From JAQVEB01 sp028698105 (GTDB taxonomy: Bacteria > Bacteroidota > Bacteroidia > Bacteroidales > Dysgonomonadaceae): a stretch of 9,748 nt of DNA. The notes under the pieces were generated by a model. It worked only from the letters and a program-made list of their open reading frames with translations. It did not search any database and had not been told where the DNA came from. Below are positions 1-6,385 of this stretch, in pieces. The stretch is taken from positions 1 through 9,748 of the forward strand of contig CAXYYA010000072.1 of NCBI GenBank assembly GCA_964293155.1, given 5' to 3'. Every line of letters begins with the position of its first letter. Position 1 is the first letter of the stretch. The position numbers and the translations under genes are program-made.

Positions 1-15
1 CGGAAAGTTGGCCAT
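1..15 (-). CDS. 5' end of an unidentified leftward gene (partial)
   Basis: An ATG at 15-13 on the minus strand opens a frame reading MANFP before the window ends. Support comes mainly from upstream: a full -7 box (TAACTTTG) with a TTG -33 element lies about 45 to 75 bases before the ATG, and the spacer has no competing gene. In many Bacteroidota clpP and clpX follow tig in the same direction, so clpP is a possibility from context, but five codons do not identify it and I do not recognise MANFP as a ClpP start. The separate promoter shows the gene need not depend on tig transcription. Confidence 0.45.
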
Positions 16-60
16 CGCTTTCTTATATCTTATTTTTTAACTCTGGATTCGCATAGAAAA

Positions 61-91
61 CAAAGTTATAATGAATATTTGAAATACACAA
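61..91 (-). promoter_or_regulatory. Bacteroidota-type promoter for the leftward gene at the left edge
   Basis: On the minus strand a TTG (91-89) is followed after 20 bases by TAACTTTG (68-61), an exact match to the -7 consensus TAnnTTTG. Transcription would start near base 55, giving a leader of about 40 bases before the ATG at 15. It lies in the gap downstream of tig, so the two leftward genes probably have separate promoters, with read-through from tig still possible. Confidence 0.6.
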
Positions 92-150
92 TTAAACTTT
101 GCAAACAAAAAGACGGTAAAAACCTTTATTGTTTTCTGATAAACAGCAGT

Positions 151-1530
151 TTATTCTTTTTCTCTTTCTTTTTTGTCTGCTTCCAGCAACTCGGAGAGTT
201 CTTTGGAAGAGATTTCCTGTTCGGTTACTTTCACGGTTTCTTTCATCCAGTCGGCTACTTTTTGTTCGATGAGCCTGTCGTACAGGTTGCGCACGGTTTC
301 TTCGTTTCCGAGCATGCTTTTGGCATAACTTTGCAGCGTTTCGAGCGGAACATTGCTCATGCCGTATTGCGCAAACTGGGCTTTTGCCACTTCGGTAGCC
401 ATGGCTTCCAGCTCTTCGCTTTCTACCTTTATATCGTTTTCTTTCACGATCTTTTCCTTCGCGATATGGAATTTCAGGTCGTCCAATACGCGTGGATAAT
501 CTTCTTCGACCGATTCGGTTGTTTTATTTTCATCGGAAGCCAGTAACCAGCGTTTCAACAATTCGTCGGGGAATTGCACGTCTTTGGTTTTGTCGAGGAT
601 GAGTTTGCGCACATCCTGCATGAACAGGTAATCGCAATTCGGTTTAAACTGCGCGTTTAACGATTCCTGAATCTTCGATTTGAATTCTTCTTCCGTTGAA
701 GCCACACCTTCACCCAGCACTTTGTCAAAGAGTTCCTGATTCATTTCGGCTTCTGCATACCGGGTAATCTCCTTTACTTCGAAGCTGAAATCGGAATTGA
801 TGTCTTTGACATTCTCTTTGGTGGTTTGCAGAAGCGAAGCAACTTCTGCCTCGTTGTTGTCGTAAGCCTGTTTTGGGTTGAAGACAACGGCGTCGCCTGA
901 TTTGGCGCCGGTAAACTGTTTTTTCGTTTTTTCTTCCTTCACGTACGAAGGCATCAGAATGGCGTTTTCAATCACCAATCCGTTTTCTTTCGGCTGGCCG
1001 TTTTCCATTTCGGTAAGCGTGCCTTTAAGCAGGTCGGTTTCCAGAGCCGGTTCGTCCACGGTTTTATAGGTTCCGTAGTTGGCCAGATAAGCTTCAAGCT
1101 GCTTTTGCAGAAGATCATCTTCCAGTTTCACGGTGTGATAGGTGAGGCGGTTCTTTTTGTTCAGCGGCAACTCGAATTCGGGCGTGAGGGCGATATCGAA
1201 TTTGAATTCAAAATTCTCGTCTTTATCAAAATCAATTTCTTTCTCGTCTTCGCTCGGCATGGGTTCTCCCAATATCTGAAGGTTATTTTCCCGAATGTAT
1301 TTCAGCAATTCTTCGTTCACCAGCTTGTTCAATTCATCGGCCAAAATAGATTTGCCGTACATTTTCCGGATAATGCCCTTGGGTACTTTTCCCTGTCTGA
1401 AACCGGGGATGTTGGCTCTTTGGCGAAACTGGTTCAACGATTTTTCTACTTTCTCCTGATAATCGGGTTTTTCGATATCTACGGCAATTACGCCGTTCAC
1501 GTCGTCTTTTTTTGTAAGTGATACCTTCAT
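151..1530 (-). CDS. tig: trigger factor, ribosome-bound chaperone
   Basis: Trigger factor docks at the ribosomal exit tunnel and shields nascent chains in the cytoplasm. The N-terminal ribosome-binding domain is clear: the signature loop GFRQGKVP lies at residues 43-50 within a typical helix context (NIPGFRQGKVPKGIIRKMYG). The 459 residues are slightly longer than the 432 of E. coli, as is usual in Bacteroidota. The central part (about residues 145-255), where E. coli has an FKBP-type prolyl isomerase domain, lacks a recognisable FKBP signature such as FEGG and looks strongly diverged. The C-terminal part (about 260-445) is helical and charged, matching the substrate-binding arms, and ends in a Glu/Lys-rich tail. 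The ATG at 1530 gives the usual short start before the first beta strand. A strong promoter lies about 100 bases upstream. Confidence 0.95.
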   Translation of the reverse strand: MKVSLTKKDDVNGVIAVDIEKPDYQEKVEKSLNQFRQRANIPGFRQGKVPKGIIRKMYGKSILADELNKLVNEELLKYIRENNLQILGEPMPSEDEKEIDFDKDENFEFKFDIALTPEFELPLNKKNRLTYHTVKLEDDLLQKQLEAYLANYGTYKTVDEPALETDLLKGTLTEMENGQPKENGLVIENAILMPSYVKEEKTKKQFTGAKSGDAVVFNPKQAYDNNEAEVASLLQTTKENVKDINSDFSFEVKEITRYAEAEMNQELFDKVLGEGVASTEEEFKSKIQESLNAQFKPNCDYLFMQDVRKLILDKTKDVQFPDELLKRWLLASDENKTTESVEEDYPRVLDDLKFHIAKEKIVKENDIKVESEELEAMATEVAKAQFAQYGMSNVPLETLQSYAKSMLGNEETVRNLYDRLIEQKVADWMKETVKVTEQEISSKELSELLEADKKEREKE

Positions 1531-1632
1531 TACAGCTTTTTTACTTTTTTTTGTTAGTGGCAGGAAATGAAAAACGATTTGTTTTGATGTTCAATCTTTT
1601 TGCGACTTTTTCCTTCAATTTTTTTCGAGGTG

Positions 1633-1663
1633 CAAAATTACGCTTATTCTCTTAATTTGCAAA
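1633..1663 (-). promoter_or_regulatory. tig promoter, near-perfect Bacteroidota consensus
   Basis: On the minus strand TTTG (1663-1660) is followed after exactly 19 bases by TAATTTTG (1640-1633), matching both elements of the primary sigma-factor promoter of Bacteroidota. The predicted start near 1627 gives a leader of about 95 bases before the tig ATG. I see no riboswitch-like structure in that leader, which is rich in A and T. Confidence 0.75.
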
Positions 1664-1752
1664 ATATTTCTGCTATTTCGTCGCGGAGGTTTACTAAACA
1701 AGGTTAAACGGTTCGCCCTTAAACCGCTGTTTTTTTTAACTGGTAAAACATG

Positions 1753-1760
1753 TATCTTTG
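1753..1760 (+). promoter_or_regulatory. -7 box of the CPBP protease gene; sets the start codon
   Basis: TATCTTTG is an exact TAnnTTTG match 18 bases before the ATG at 1779. No clear TTTG is found at the -33 position, which is occupied by a run of eight T. The in-frame TTG at 1758-1760 is the last three bases of this box, so it would not be in the transcript as a usable start. The leader is then only about 12 to 14 bases. Confidence 0.6.
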
Positions 1761-1778
1761 CATTTCAAAATTGAAATC

Positions 1779-2672
1779 ATGCAACGAATATTTGCACATA
1801 CGCTGGACAGGTCGCGGATTTTTTATCTTTTCCTGTTCCTGATTGTAGGGTTATTTTTATCGGGAAGTCTGATGGAGATGCTTTCCGGCGCTTTGGGATG
1901 GACCGATGCGGCCAATGTATGGTATATTCGCCTGAGCGTGTTTTTGCAAGGATTGCTTATGTTTTTTTTCCCGGCATTCACCATTGCGGTCTGGAGCGAC
2001 GATAAGCCGTTGCATTTTTTGAGCCTGCGGAAACGGAATGACCTTTTCTTGCTGATGATGCTGGCGATCATTATTTTCATCGTTTCTTCGCCGATGATCT
2101 CGCTGCTGACGCAATGGAACAAGCAAATGATGCTCCCCGGCTTCATGAGTTCCGTGGAAGATTGGATGCGAAACACCGAAGACGCTGCGGCGCAATCAAC
2201 CGGTATATTGCTGGGCGATAGAACAACGTTCGGTTTTTTTGCTAATCTCCTGCTTATAGCCGCTTTTACGGCTGTTTCGGAGGAGTTCTTTTTCAGGGGC
2301 GTATTGCAACGTTCGCTGGAAGGGATGATGAAAAACGGACACGCCGCCGTGTGGGTGGCAGCCTTTGTTTTCAGCGTCCTTCATTTGCAATTTTACGGTT
2401 TTTTGCCCCGGTTGGCGTTAGGCGTCATACTGGGATATTTATTTTTATACAGCCGCAATTTATGGGTTCCTGTTATTGCTCATTTTTTTAATAATGCCAC
2501 GGTAATTGTAACCACTTATTTTTGGGGAGATACCCTTTTTGTGAAACAAATGAATAACCCCCAACTGTCGTTCACACTGAGCGTTTATGCTGTGGCCGGC
2601 GCAGCAGCTCTGGTTTTGTTATTCATGTATTACAAGCGGGTTGCATCGAGAGCGGCTACATCAGAAAAATAA
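1779..2672 (+). CDS. CPBP-family intramembrane protease (CAAX/abortive-infection type)
   Basis: This is a 297-residue polytopic inner-membrane protein. The family's glutamate/histidine motifs are intact: EEFFFR at residues 168-173, FSVLH at 198-202 and HFFNN at 235-239, the expected pattern for CPBP (Rce1-like) intramembrane metalloproteases. About eight hydrophobic segments can be seen, near residues 14-33, 48-71, 88-110, 156-173, 189-203, 211-223, 229-249 and 264-285. Family members include prenyl-protein proteases, bacteriocin self-immunity proteins and proteins of unknown role, and the substrate cannot be read here. The start is set at ATG 1779 because the upstream in-frame TTG lies inside the -7 promoter box. 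A DUF3109 gene follows after 6 bases, so the two are probably co-transcribed. No bacteriocin gene is nearby. Confidence 0.88.
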   Translation: MQRIFAHTLDRSRIFYLFLFLIVGLFLSGSLMEMLSGALGWTDAANVWYIRLSVFLQGLLMFFFPAFTIAVWSDDKPLHFLSLRKRNDLFLLMMLAIIIFIVSSPMISLLTQWNKQMMLPGFMSSVEDWMRNTEDAAAQSTGILLGDRTTFGFFANLLLIAAFTAVSEEFFFRGVLQRSLEGMMKNGHAAVWVAAFVFSVLHLQFYGFLPRLALGVILGYLFLYSRNLWVPVIAHFFNNATVIVTTYFWGDTLFVKQMNNPQLSFTLSVYAVAGAAALVLLFMYYKRVASRAATSEK

Positions 2673-2678
2673 TACGTT

Positions 2679-3257
2679 ATGATACAGATACAGAATGCCC
2701 TTTTGTCCGATGAAATTTTTGAAGAAAATTTCATTTGCGATCTTTGCAAATGCAAGGGACAGTGCTGTGTGGATGGTGAATCGGGTGCACCCTTGACGCA
2801 GGAAGAGTACGAGGCGATAAAAGAAATTTTGCCCGAAATATGGAACGATCTGTCGCAGGCCGCCCGCGAACTGATCGCCAAACAAGGCATTGCTTACGTG
2901 GATACGGATGGCGAACTGGTGACTTCCATCATTAACGGTGAGGAGTGCGTGTTCACCTATTTCGATGCCGAAGGCATTTGTAAATGTGCGATTGACAATG
3001 CTTACAGGGAAGGGCACATTGATGTTCAGAAACCCATTTCGTGCCATTTGTATCCCATCAGGATAAAAGAGTACAGTGATTTTACGGCCGTAAATTACCA
3101 TCGGTGGTCGGTGTGCAAACCGGCTGTGAAGTTGGGCAAAAAAGAAGGCGTGAAAATTTACGAGTTTCTGAAAGAGCCGCTTATCCGAAAGTTTGGGGTC
3201 GAATGGTATGATGAGGTTTGTGAAGCAGCGAAAATGCTGAAAAAAGCCAAACCGTGA
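2679..3257 (+). CDS. DUF3109 family cysteine-rich protein
   Basis: A 192-residue soluble protein with eleven cysteines, most of them clustered. The N-terminus has CxxCxCxxxCC (Cys20, 23, 25, 29, 30), followed by Cys90, the CKC pair at 101 and 103, Cys122 in SCHLYPIR, and Cys146 in SVCKP. This pattern resembles the DUF3109 family and the wider YkgJ-like proteins proposed to bind zinc or an iron-sulfur cluster. Metal binding is inferred from the cysteine arrangement; no enzyme activity is known to me. There is no signal peptide or membrane segment, so it should be cytoplasmic. Its ATG is 6 bases after the protease stop codon, indicating an operon, but a functional link between the two is not evident from sequence. 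Confidence 0.85.
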   Translation: MIQIQNALLSDEIFEENFICDLCKCKGQCCVDGESGAPLTQEEYEAIKEILPEIWNDLSQAARELIAKQGIAYVDTDGELVTSIINGEECVFTYFDAEGICKCAIDNAYREGHIDVQKPISCHLYPIRIKEYSDFTAVNYHRWSVCKPAVKLGKKEGVKIYEFLKEPLIRKFGVEWYDEVCEAAKMLKKAKP

Positions 3258-3269
3258 AAAACCTCCAGG

Positions 3270-3298
3270 TTGTAAAACTGTTTATGGGATTTATTTTG
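3270..3298 (+). promoter_or_regulatory. probable promoter of the AraC-type regulator gene
   Basis: TTG (3270-3272) is followed after 18 bases by TTATTTTG (3291-3298), which matches five of the six fixed positions of TAnnTTTG. Transcription would start near 3304, leaving a leader of roughly 27 bases before the ATG at 3331. It lies just after the DUF3109 stop codon, so the regulator is probably a separate transcription unit. Confidence 0.45.
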
Positions 3299-3330
3299 TA
3301 ACTTAGCGCCCAATAATAACAGTTTACGAA

Positions 3331-4173
3331 ATGGAATTACTGTATCTGGAAGAACATACCCATTGCGCAAATTACACGTTTGAAGGCCAGGCGTTATTCA
3401 AGCACTTTAAATTAAAAAGCGGCGAGGAATTCGGCTTTGGAACAAAAGCCGAATATATGTTTGTTTTTATGCTTCGGGGCGCGCTTAAATTAACATGTTT
3501 CCATGACGAAGAATATATTGTTAAAGAGAACGAAATGCTTTCGTTGGGATACGGCATTGATTTCATCGGAAAATGCCTTGCCGATACAGAATTGATACTA
3601 CTCGTTTTCGATAAGCCACAGGTGAGATGCGATGAATTTTCATTCATAAAATTGAAAAAATACCTTCCTCCCGAAGATACTGTAGTTCGCAGGCTTCAAA
3701 TGGTGTCTCCCATAGTGGAATTTTTAAATAACATCATTTTCTACATCAGCAGTAAAATGTACTGTCGCCATTTGCAGGATATCAAACAAAGCGAGTGGTT
3801 TTTTTTGATGAGAGCTTTCTACACAAAAGAGGAAAATGCTATGTTTTTCGCACCGTTGATCGAAGAGAAAAACAATTTCACGCTTTTGTTGAAAGAAAAG
3901 GCGCCTCAAGTCGGCACTGTCCAGGAATTGGCTGAAGCGTGCAACATGACTACGAAAACGCCAACACGGAATTTTAAAAAATACTTCGATACCACGCCAA
4001 AAAAATGGTTGCAATTACAGCGAAAACCGGCAGTGAGGCTGTCTCTGCTTCAATCGAAAGATAAAATAAAAATATTGTCCAACCAGTTGGGCTTTTCGTC
4101 GGGTTCGCATCTGAACCTTTATTGCCGGAAATATATGGATAAATCGCCCCGGGAAATAAAAGATTCCCGTTAG
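3331..4173 (+). CDS. AraC-family transcriptional regulator
   Basis: A 280-residue DNA-binding protein. The C-terminal region (about 193-278) has both helix-turn-helix motifs of the AraC family: the first around VQELAEACNMTTKTPTRNFK with the following KYFDTTPKKWLQ, the second around IKILSNQLGFSSGSHLNLYC followed by RKYMDKSPREIK. The N-terminal part (about 20-95) is rich in beta strands and looks like the cupin-like sensor domain of such regulators; its ligand is unknown. A helical linker spans about 110-180. The gene lies 64 bases upstream of, and in line with, the first DUF3575 gene, which itself lacks a clear promoter, so this protein is a good candidate activator of the DUF3575/OmpA genes. 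That link is inferred from position only. Confidence 0.88.
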   Translation: MELLYLEEHTHCANYTFEGQALFKHFKLKSGEEFGFGTKAEYMFVFMLRGALKLTCFHDEEYIVKENEMLSLGYGIDFIGKCLADTELILLVFDKPQVRCDEFSFIKLKKYLPPEDTVVRRLQMVSPIVEFLNNIIFYISSKMYCRHLQDIKQSEWFFLMRAFYTKEENAMFFAPLIEEKNNFTLLLKEKAPQVGTVQELAEACNMTTKTPTRNFKKYFDTTPKKWLQLQRKPAVRLSLLQSKDKIKILSNQLGFSSGSHLNLYCRKYMDKSPREIKDSR

Positions 4174-4237
4174 CAGGTCTGTTAAGTGATTTTTTTAGAT
4201 ATTTACGAACGTATTATTCATTTAAAATAGATTATTT

Positions 4238-4816
4238 ATGAAGTACAAATTAAGCAAAATTTCGATAACGTTTATGCTGTTATCAGGGCTGTTTTTTAGC
4301 GCTCAGGCACAAAAAACAGCTATCAAAACCAACATTCCGTATTGGTTTACAGCAACTCCTAATTTAGGATTGGAATTCGCCCTTGGCGATAAGGTTTCAC
4401 TTGAATTGTCGGGTGGGTATAATCCTTTTAAATTCAGCGACACCAAACAGTTACGTCATTGGGTGGTTTGGCCCGAGTTACGGTATTGGACGTGCGAGAC
4501 GTTCAACGGACATTTTTTCGGATTGCACGCAGTTGGCGGGCAATACAACATCGGTGGTTGGGATCTTCCCGTAGATAAACTTAAAGTACTAAATGAAAGA
4601 AGGTATCAGGGGTCGGCTATCGGAGTAGGTCTGAGCTACGGATACCAATGGATACTTAGCGATCACTGGGGGATGGAATTCACTTTAGGTGCCGGATTTG
4701 CCAGGTTTAAATACGATGTTTATAAATTAGGGAACAATGGCGAGCACATCGGTAAAAATCAGAAAAATTATTTCGGGCCTACAAAAGGAGCCCTCTCAAT
4801 TGTGTATGTTTTCTAA
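4238..4816 (+). CDS. DUF3575 predicted outer-membrane protein, copy A
   Basis: A 192-residue exported protein. Residues 1-24 form a clear signal peptide (charged start, hydrophobic core, SAQA before the likely cut). The mature part alternates short amphipathic strands and ends in VYVF; a terminal Phe is common in outer-membrane beta-barrels, so a small barrel is likely. Conserved blocks shared with copy B include GGYNPF, HW-x2-WPE-x-RYW, FNGH, RRYQG, GLSYGY and GPTKGA. In Bacteroidales such proteins are, as I recall, often encoded beside DUF3868/OmpA genes in fimbrial loci; the molecular role is unknown. The stop is 18 bases before the OmpA-like gene, so they form an operon. No good -7 box is seen in the 64 bases after the regulator gene, suggesting activator dependence or read-through from araC. 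Confidence 0.85.
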   Translation: MKYKLSKISITFMLLSGLFFSAQAQKTAIKTNIPYWFTATPNLGLEFALGDKVSLELSGGYNPFKFSDTKQLRHWVVWPELRYWTCETFNGHFFGLHAVGGQYNIGGWDLPVDKLKVLNERRYQGSAIGVGLSYGYQWILSDHWGMEFTLGAGFARFKYDVYKLGNNGEHIGKNQKNYFGPTKGALSIVYVF

Positions 4817-4834
4817 ATGAAAAAAAGATAAATT

Positions 4835-6292
4835 ATGAAGAAGAAATTATATATACTTTTCGTCCTGATTTTTGTAACAGGTTCGTTAATCAGCCAGGTG
4901 AGTTATTTAAATCAACTTTCTTTCAATAATCTTACGGCTGAGAAAAATGCAGGAAATCTAAATCTGCATATGGATGTGGATGTAAGCAAAATGGATGTTT
5001 CAACTCAGCACATGGTTGTTTTGACACCGGTTCTTAATTCGGTTGACGGAGTTACGAAACTCGATCTTCCGGCAATTATCATAAACGGAAAAACGCGCGA
5101 CAAAGCCTTGAGCCGGGCTATGAACCTGGGCGGAGAAAAGCTCTTCCGGACAGCTCCTCAAACAATTTTTGCCAGAATAAACGGAACCAATCAAACAATT
5201 CCCTACGATGTTTCCTTTCCGTTGGAAGATTGGATGAAAAAAGCCACATTAACGATAAAAGAACAGGTGAAAGCATGTGCCGATTGTGAATTGGGTCAAA
5301 ACCAGACCTTGTTATCGGAGCGGTTATTGCCGAAGGATTTAAATCCCACATATCAGCTAACTTATATTACACCGAAGGCCGAGCCCGTGAAACAACGCAG
5401 TGAAAAGCATGATGCGTATCTGAATTTTAAAGTGGGAAAAGCGGATATTTTGCCCGATTTCGGGAATAATGCAGCCGAACTTGCCAAAGTGGATCAAACA
5501 ATAAGGGAAGTGCAAAACGATAAAGATTTGACCGTAACTAATTTATCTATTTCCGGTTATGCTTCACCCGAAGGCAGTGTAAAAATGAACAGAGATTTAT
5601 CGGAAAAAAGGGCAAGAGCTTTTGCCGATTATCTGGCCGCCAAATACACAATGCCGAAAGATCGGTTCAAAGTAAATTGGTATGGTGAAGATTGGGCAGG
5701 GCTAAAAAACGCTGTAGAAAAATCCTCCATTGCCGATAAGAATGCCATTCTGAATATTATTAATACGGTAAGTAATCCCGATTTGAGGGATGCCCCATTA
5801 AAAAAACTGTCCGGTGGTACAACATACAAAACGCTGCTTGAAACCTATTATCCGCCATTGCGTCGCAACGAATATACTATTGCCTACGTCGCCCGTGCCT
5901 TTGATGTAAACGAGGCCAGGGAGGTTATAAAAACTCGCCCGCAATTGTTAAGTTTGAACGAAATGTTTCTCGTTTCGCAAACTTATGATAAAGGAAGCCG
6001 GGAATTTAAAGACGTGTTCGATGTAGCCGCGCGAATGTATCCCAACGATCCGGTGGCAAACATAAATGCAGCAACCGTTGAATTGGAAGGCGGAAATGCA
6101 GATGCCGCATACTCGCGCTTGCAGAAATTTGAACGTATGCCTGACGCCTGGAATAACATCGGGGTAGCGCTGGTTATGAAACAGCGCTACGAAGAAGCGC
6201 TCGGGTATTTCGACAGAGCTGCCGCCAGGGGAAACACAACGGCGAAGCTGAATGCCGAACAACTCAGATTGTTTCTGGCCGATCAGAAATAA
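4835..6292 (+). CDS. DUF3868/OmpA-like envelope protein with TPR-like C-terminus
   Basis: A 485-residue exported protein. A signal peptide covers about residues 1-20, with no lipobox cysteine. Residues about 25-180 look like the DUF3868 beta-rich domain and contain a CADC pair (Cys148, Cys151) that could form a disulfide in the periplasm. Residues about 193-300 are an OmpA C-terminal-like domain: GYASPEG at 241-247 and NRDLSEKRA at 252-260. The conserved Arg259 is present, but the Asp that contacts diaminopimelate in E. coli OmpA is replaced by Ser244, so peptidoglycan binding is uncertain. Residues about 375-475 contain helix pairs resembling tetratricopeptide repeats (for example DAWNNIGVALVMKQRYEEAL). 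The gene sits between two DUF3575 paralogues, suggesting a joint envelope assembly or anchoring role. The domain limits are estimates by eye. Confidence 0.85.
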   Translation: MKKKLYILFVLIFVTGSLISQVSYLNQLSFNNLTAEKNAGNLNLHMDVDVSKMDVSTQHMVVLTPVLNSVDGVTKLDLPAIIINGKTRDKALSRAMNLGGEKLFRTAPQTIFARINGTNQTIPYDVSFPLEDWMKKATLTIKEQVKACADCELGQNQTLLSERLLPKDLNPTYQLTYITPKAEPVKQRSEKHDAYLNFKVGKADILPDFGNNAAELAKVDQTIREVQNDKDLTVTNLSISGYASPEGSVKMNRDLSEKRARAFADYLAAKYTMPKDRFKVNWYGEDWAGLKNAVEKSSIADKNAILNIINTVSNPDLRDAPLKKLSGGTTYKTLLETYYPPLRRNEYTIAYVARAFDVNEAREVIKTRPQLLSLNEMFLVSQTYDKGSREFKDVFDVAARMYPNDPVANINAATVELEGGNADAAYSRLQKFERMPDAWNNIGVALVMKQRYEEALGYFDRAAARGNTTAKLNAEQLRLFLADQK

Positions 6293-6303
6293 AATGCATT
6301 TTT

Positions 6304-6351
6304 TTTAACAAAGAATAGCCGGGTTTCTGCAAATCCGGCTATCTTTGTAAA
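6304..6351 (+). terminator. long hairpin between the OmpA-like gene and DUF3575 copy B
   Basis: Bases 6304-6326 pair with 6331-6351 around the loop CTGC, giving 21 base pairs including one G-T pair, interrupted only by single unpaired A residues at 6307 and 6314. The core arms ATAGCCGG (6315-6322) and CCGGCTAT (6335-6342) are perfect. It starts 12 bases after the OmpA-like stop codon, so it may act as a terminator, an attenuator or a 3'-end stabiliser. No T-run follows the stem; the run of T (6299-6306) comes before it, so an efficient intrinsic terminator on this strand is doubtful. Its right arm contains a -7 promoter box. Confidence 0.6.
6340..6347 (+). promoter_or_regulatory. possible -7 box of DUF3575 copy B inside the hairpin
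   Basis: TATCTTTG matches TAnnTTTG exactly and lies 38 bases before the ATG at 6386. A start near 6353 would leave a leader of about 33 bases. No TTG or TTTG is present at the expected -33 position (around 6316-6320), so the promoter may be weak or need an activator. It may also be a chance result of the hairpin sequence. Confidence 0.4.
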
Positions 6352-6375
6352 TAGAAGTAAATATCGGAAAACAAT

Positions 6376-6380
6376 AGAGG
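6376..6380 (+). promoter_or_regulatory. Shine-Dalgarno-like site for DUF3575 copy B
   Basis: AGAGG lies 5 bases before the ATG at 6386. Purine-rich anti-16S complementarity of this kind is uncommon in Bacteroidota, and the other genes in this window lack it. It supports the chosen start. Confidence 0.35.
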
Positions 6381-6385
6381 TAATC

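Noticed and set aside
139..154. Inverted repeat ATAAAC-AGCA-GTTTAT over the tig stop codon as a terminator
   Set aside because: Only six AT-rich pairs and no T-run directly after it on the leftward strand.
1758..1778. TTG start that would add seven residues to the CPBP protease
   Set aside because: The TTG is the end of the TATCTTTG promoter box, so it would not be transcribed; the ATG at 1779 is preferred.
1779..2672. Bacteriocin-immunity or abortive-infection system based on the CPBP protein
   Set aside because: No bacteriocin, export or toxin gene is nearby; the neighbour is a DUF3109 protein, so only the family can be stated.
4150..4169. Inverted repeat CGGGAA/TTCCCG at the end of the AraC gene as a terminator
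   Set aside because: Six pairs, inside coding sequence, and no adjacent T-run; it may be chance.
4817..4831. Tiny frame MKKR between DUF3575 copy A and the OmpA-like gene
   Set aside because: Four codons in an A-rich spacer right after the stop codon; most likely chance.
6304..6351. Invertible (phase-variable) promoter element near the envelope genes
   Set aside because: Invertible promoters need separated inverted repeats around a promoter-sized segment; here the arms are divided by only a 4-base loop.
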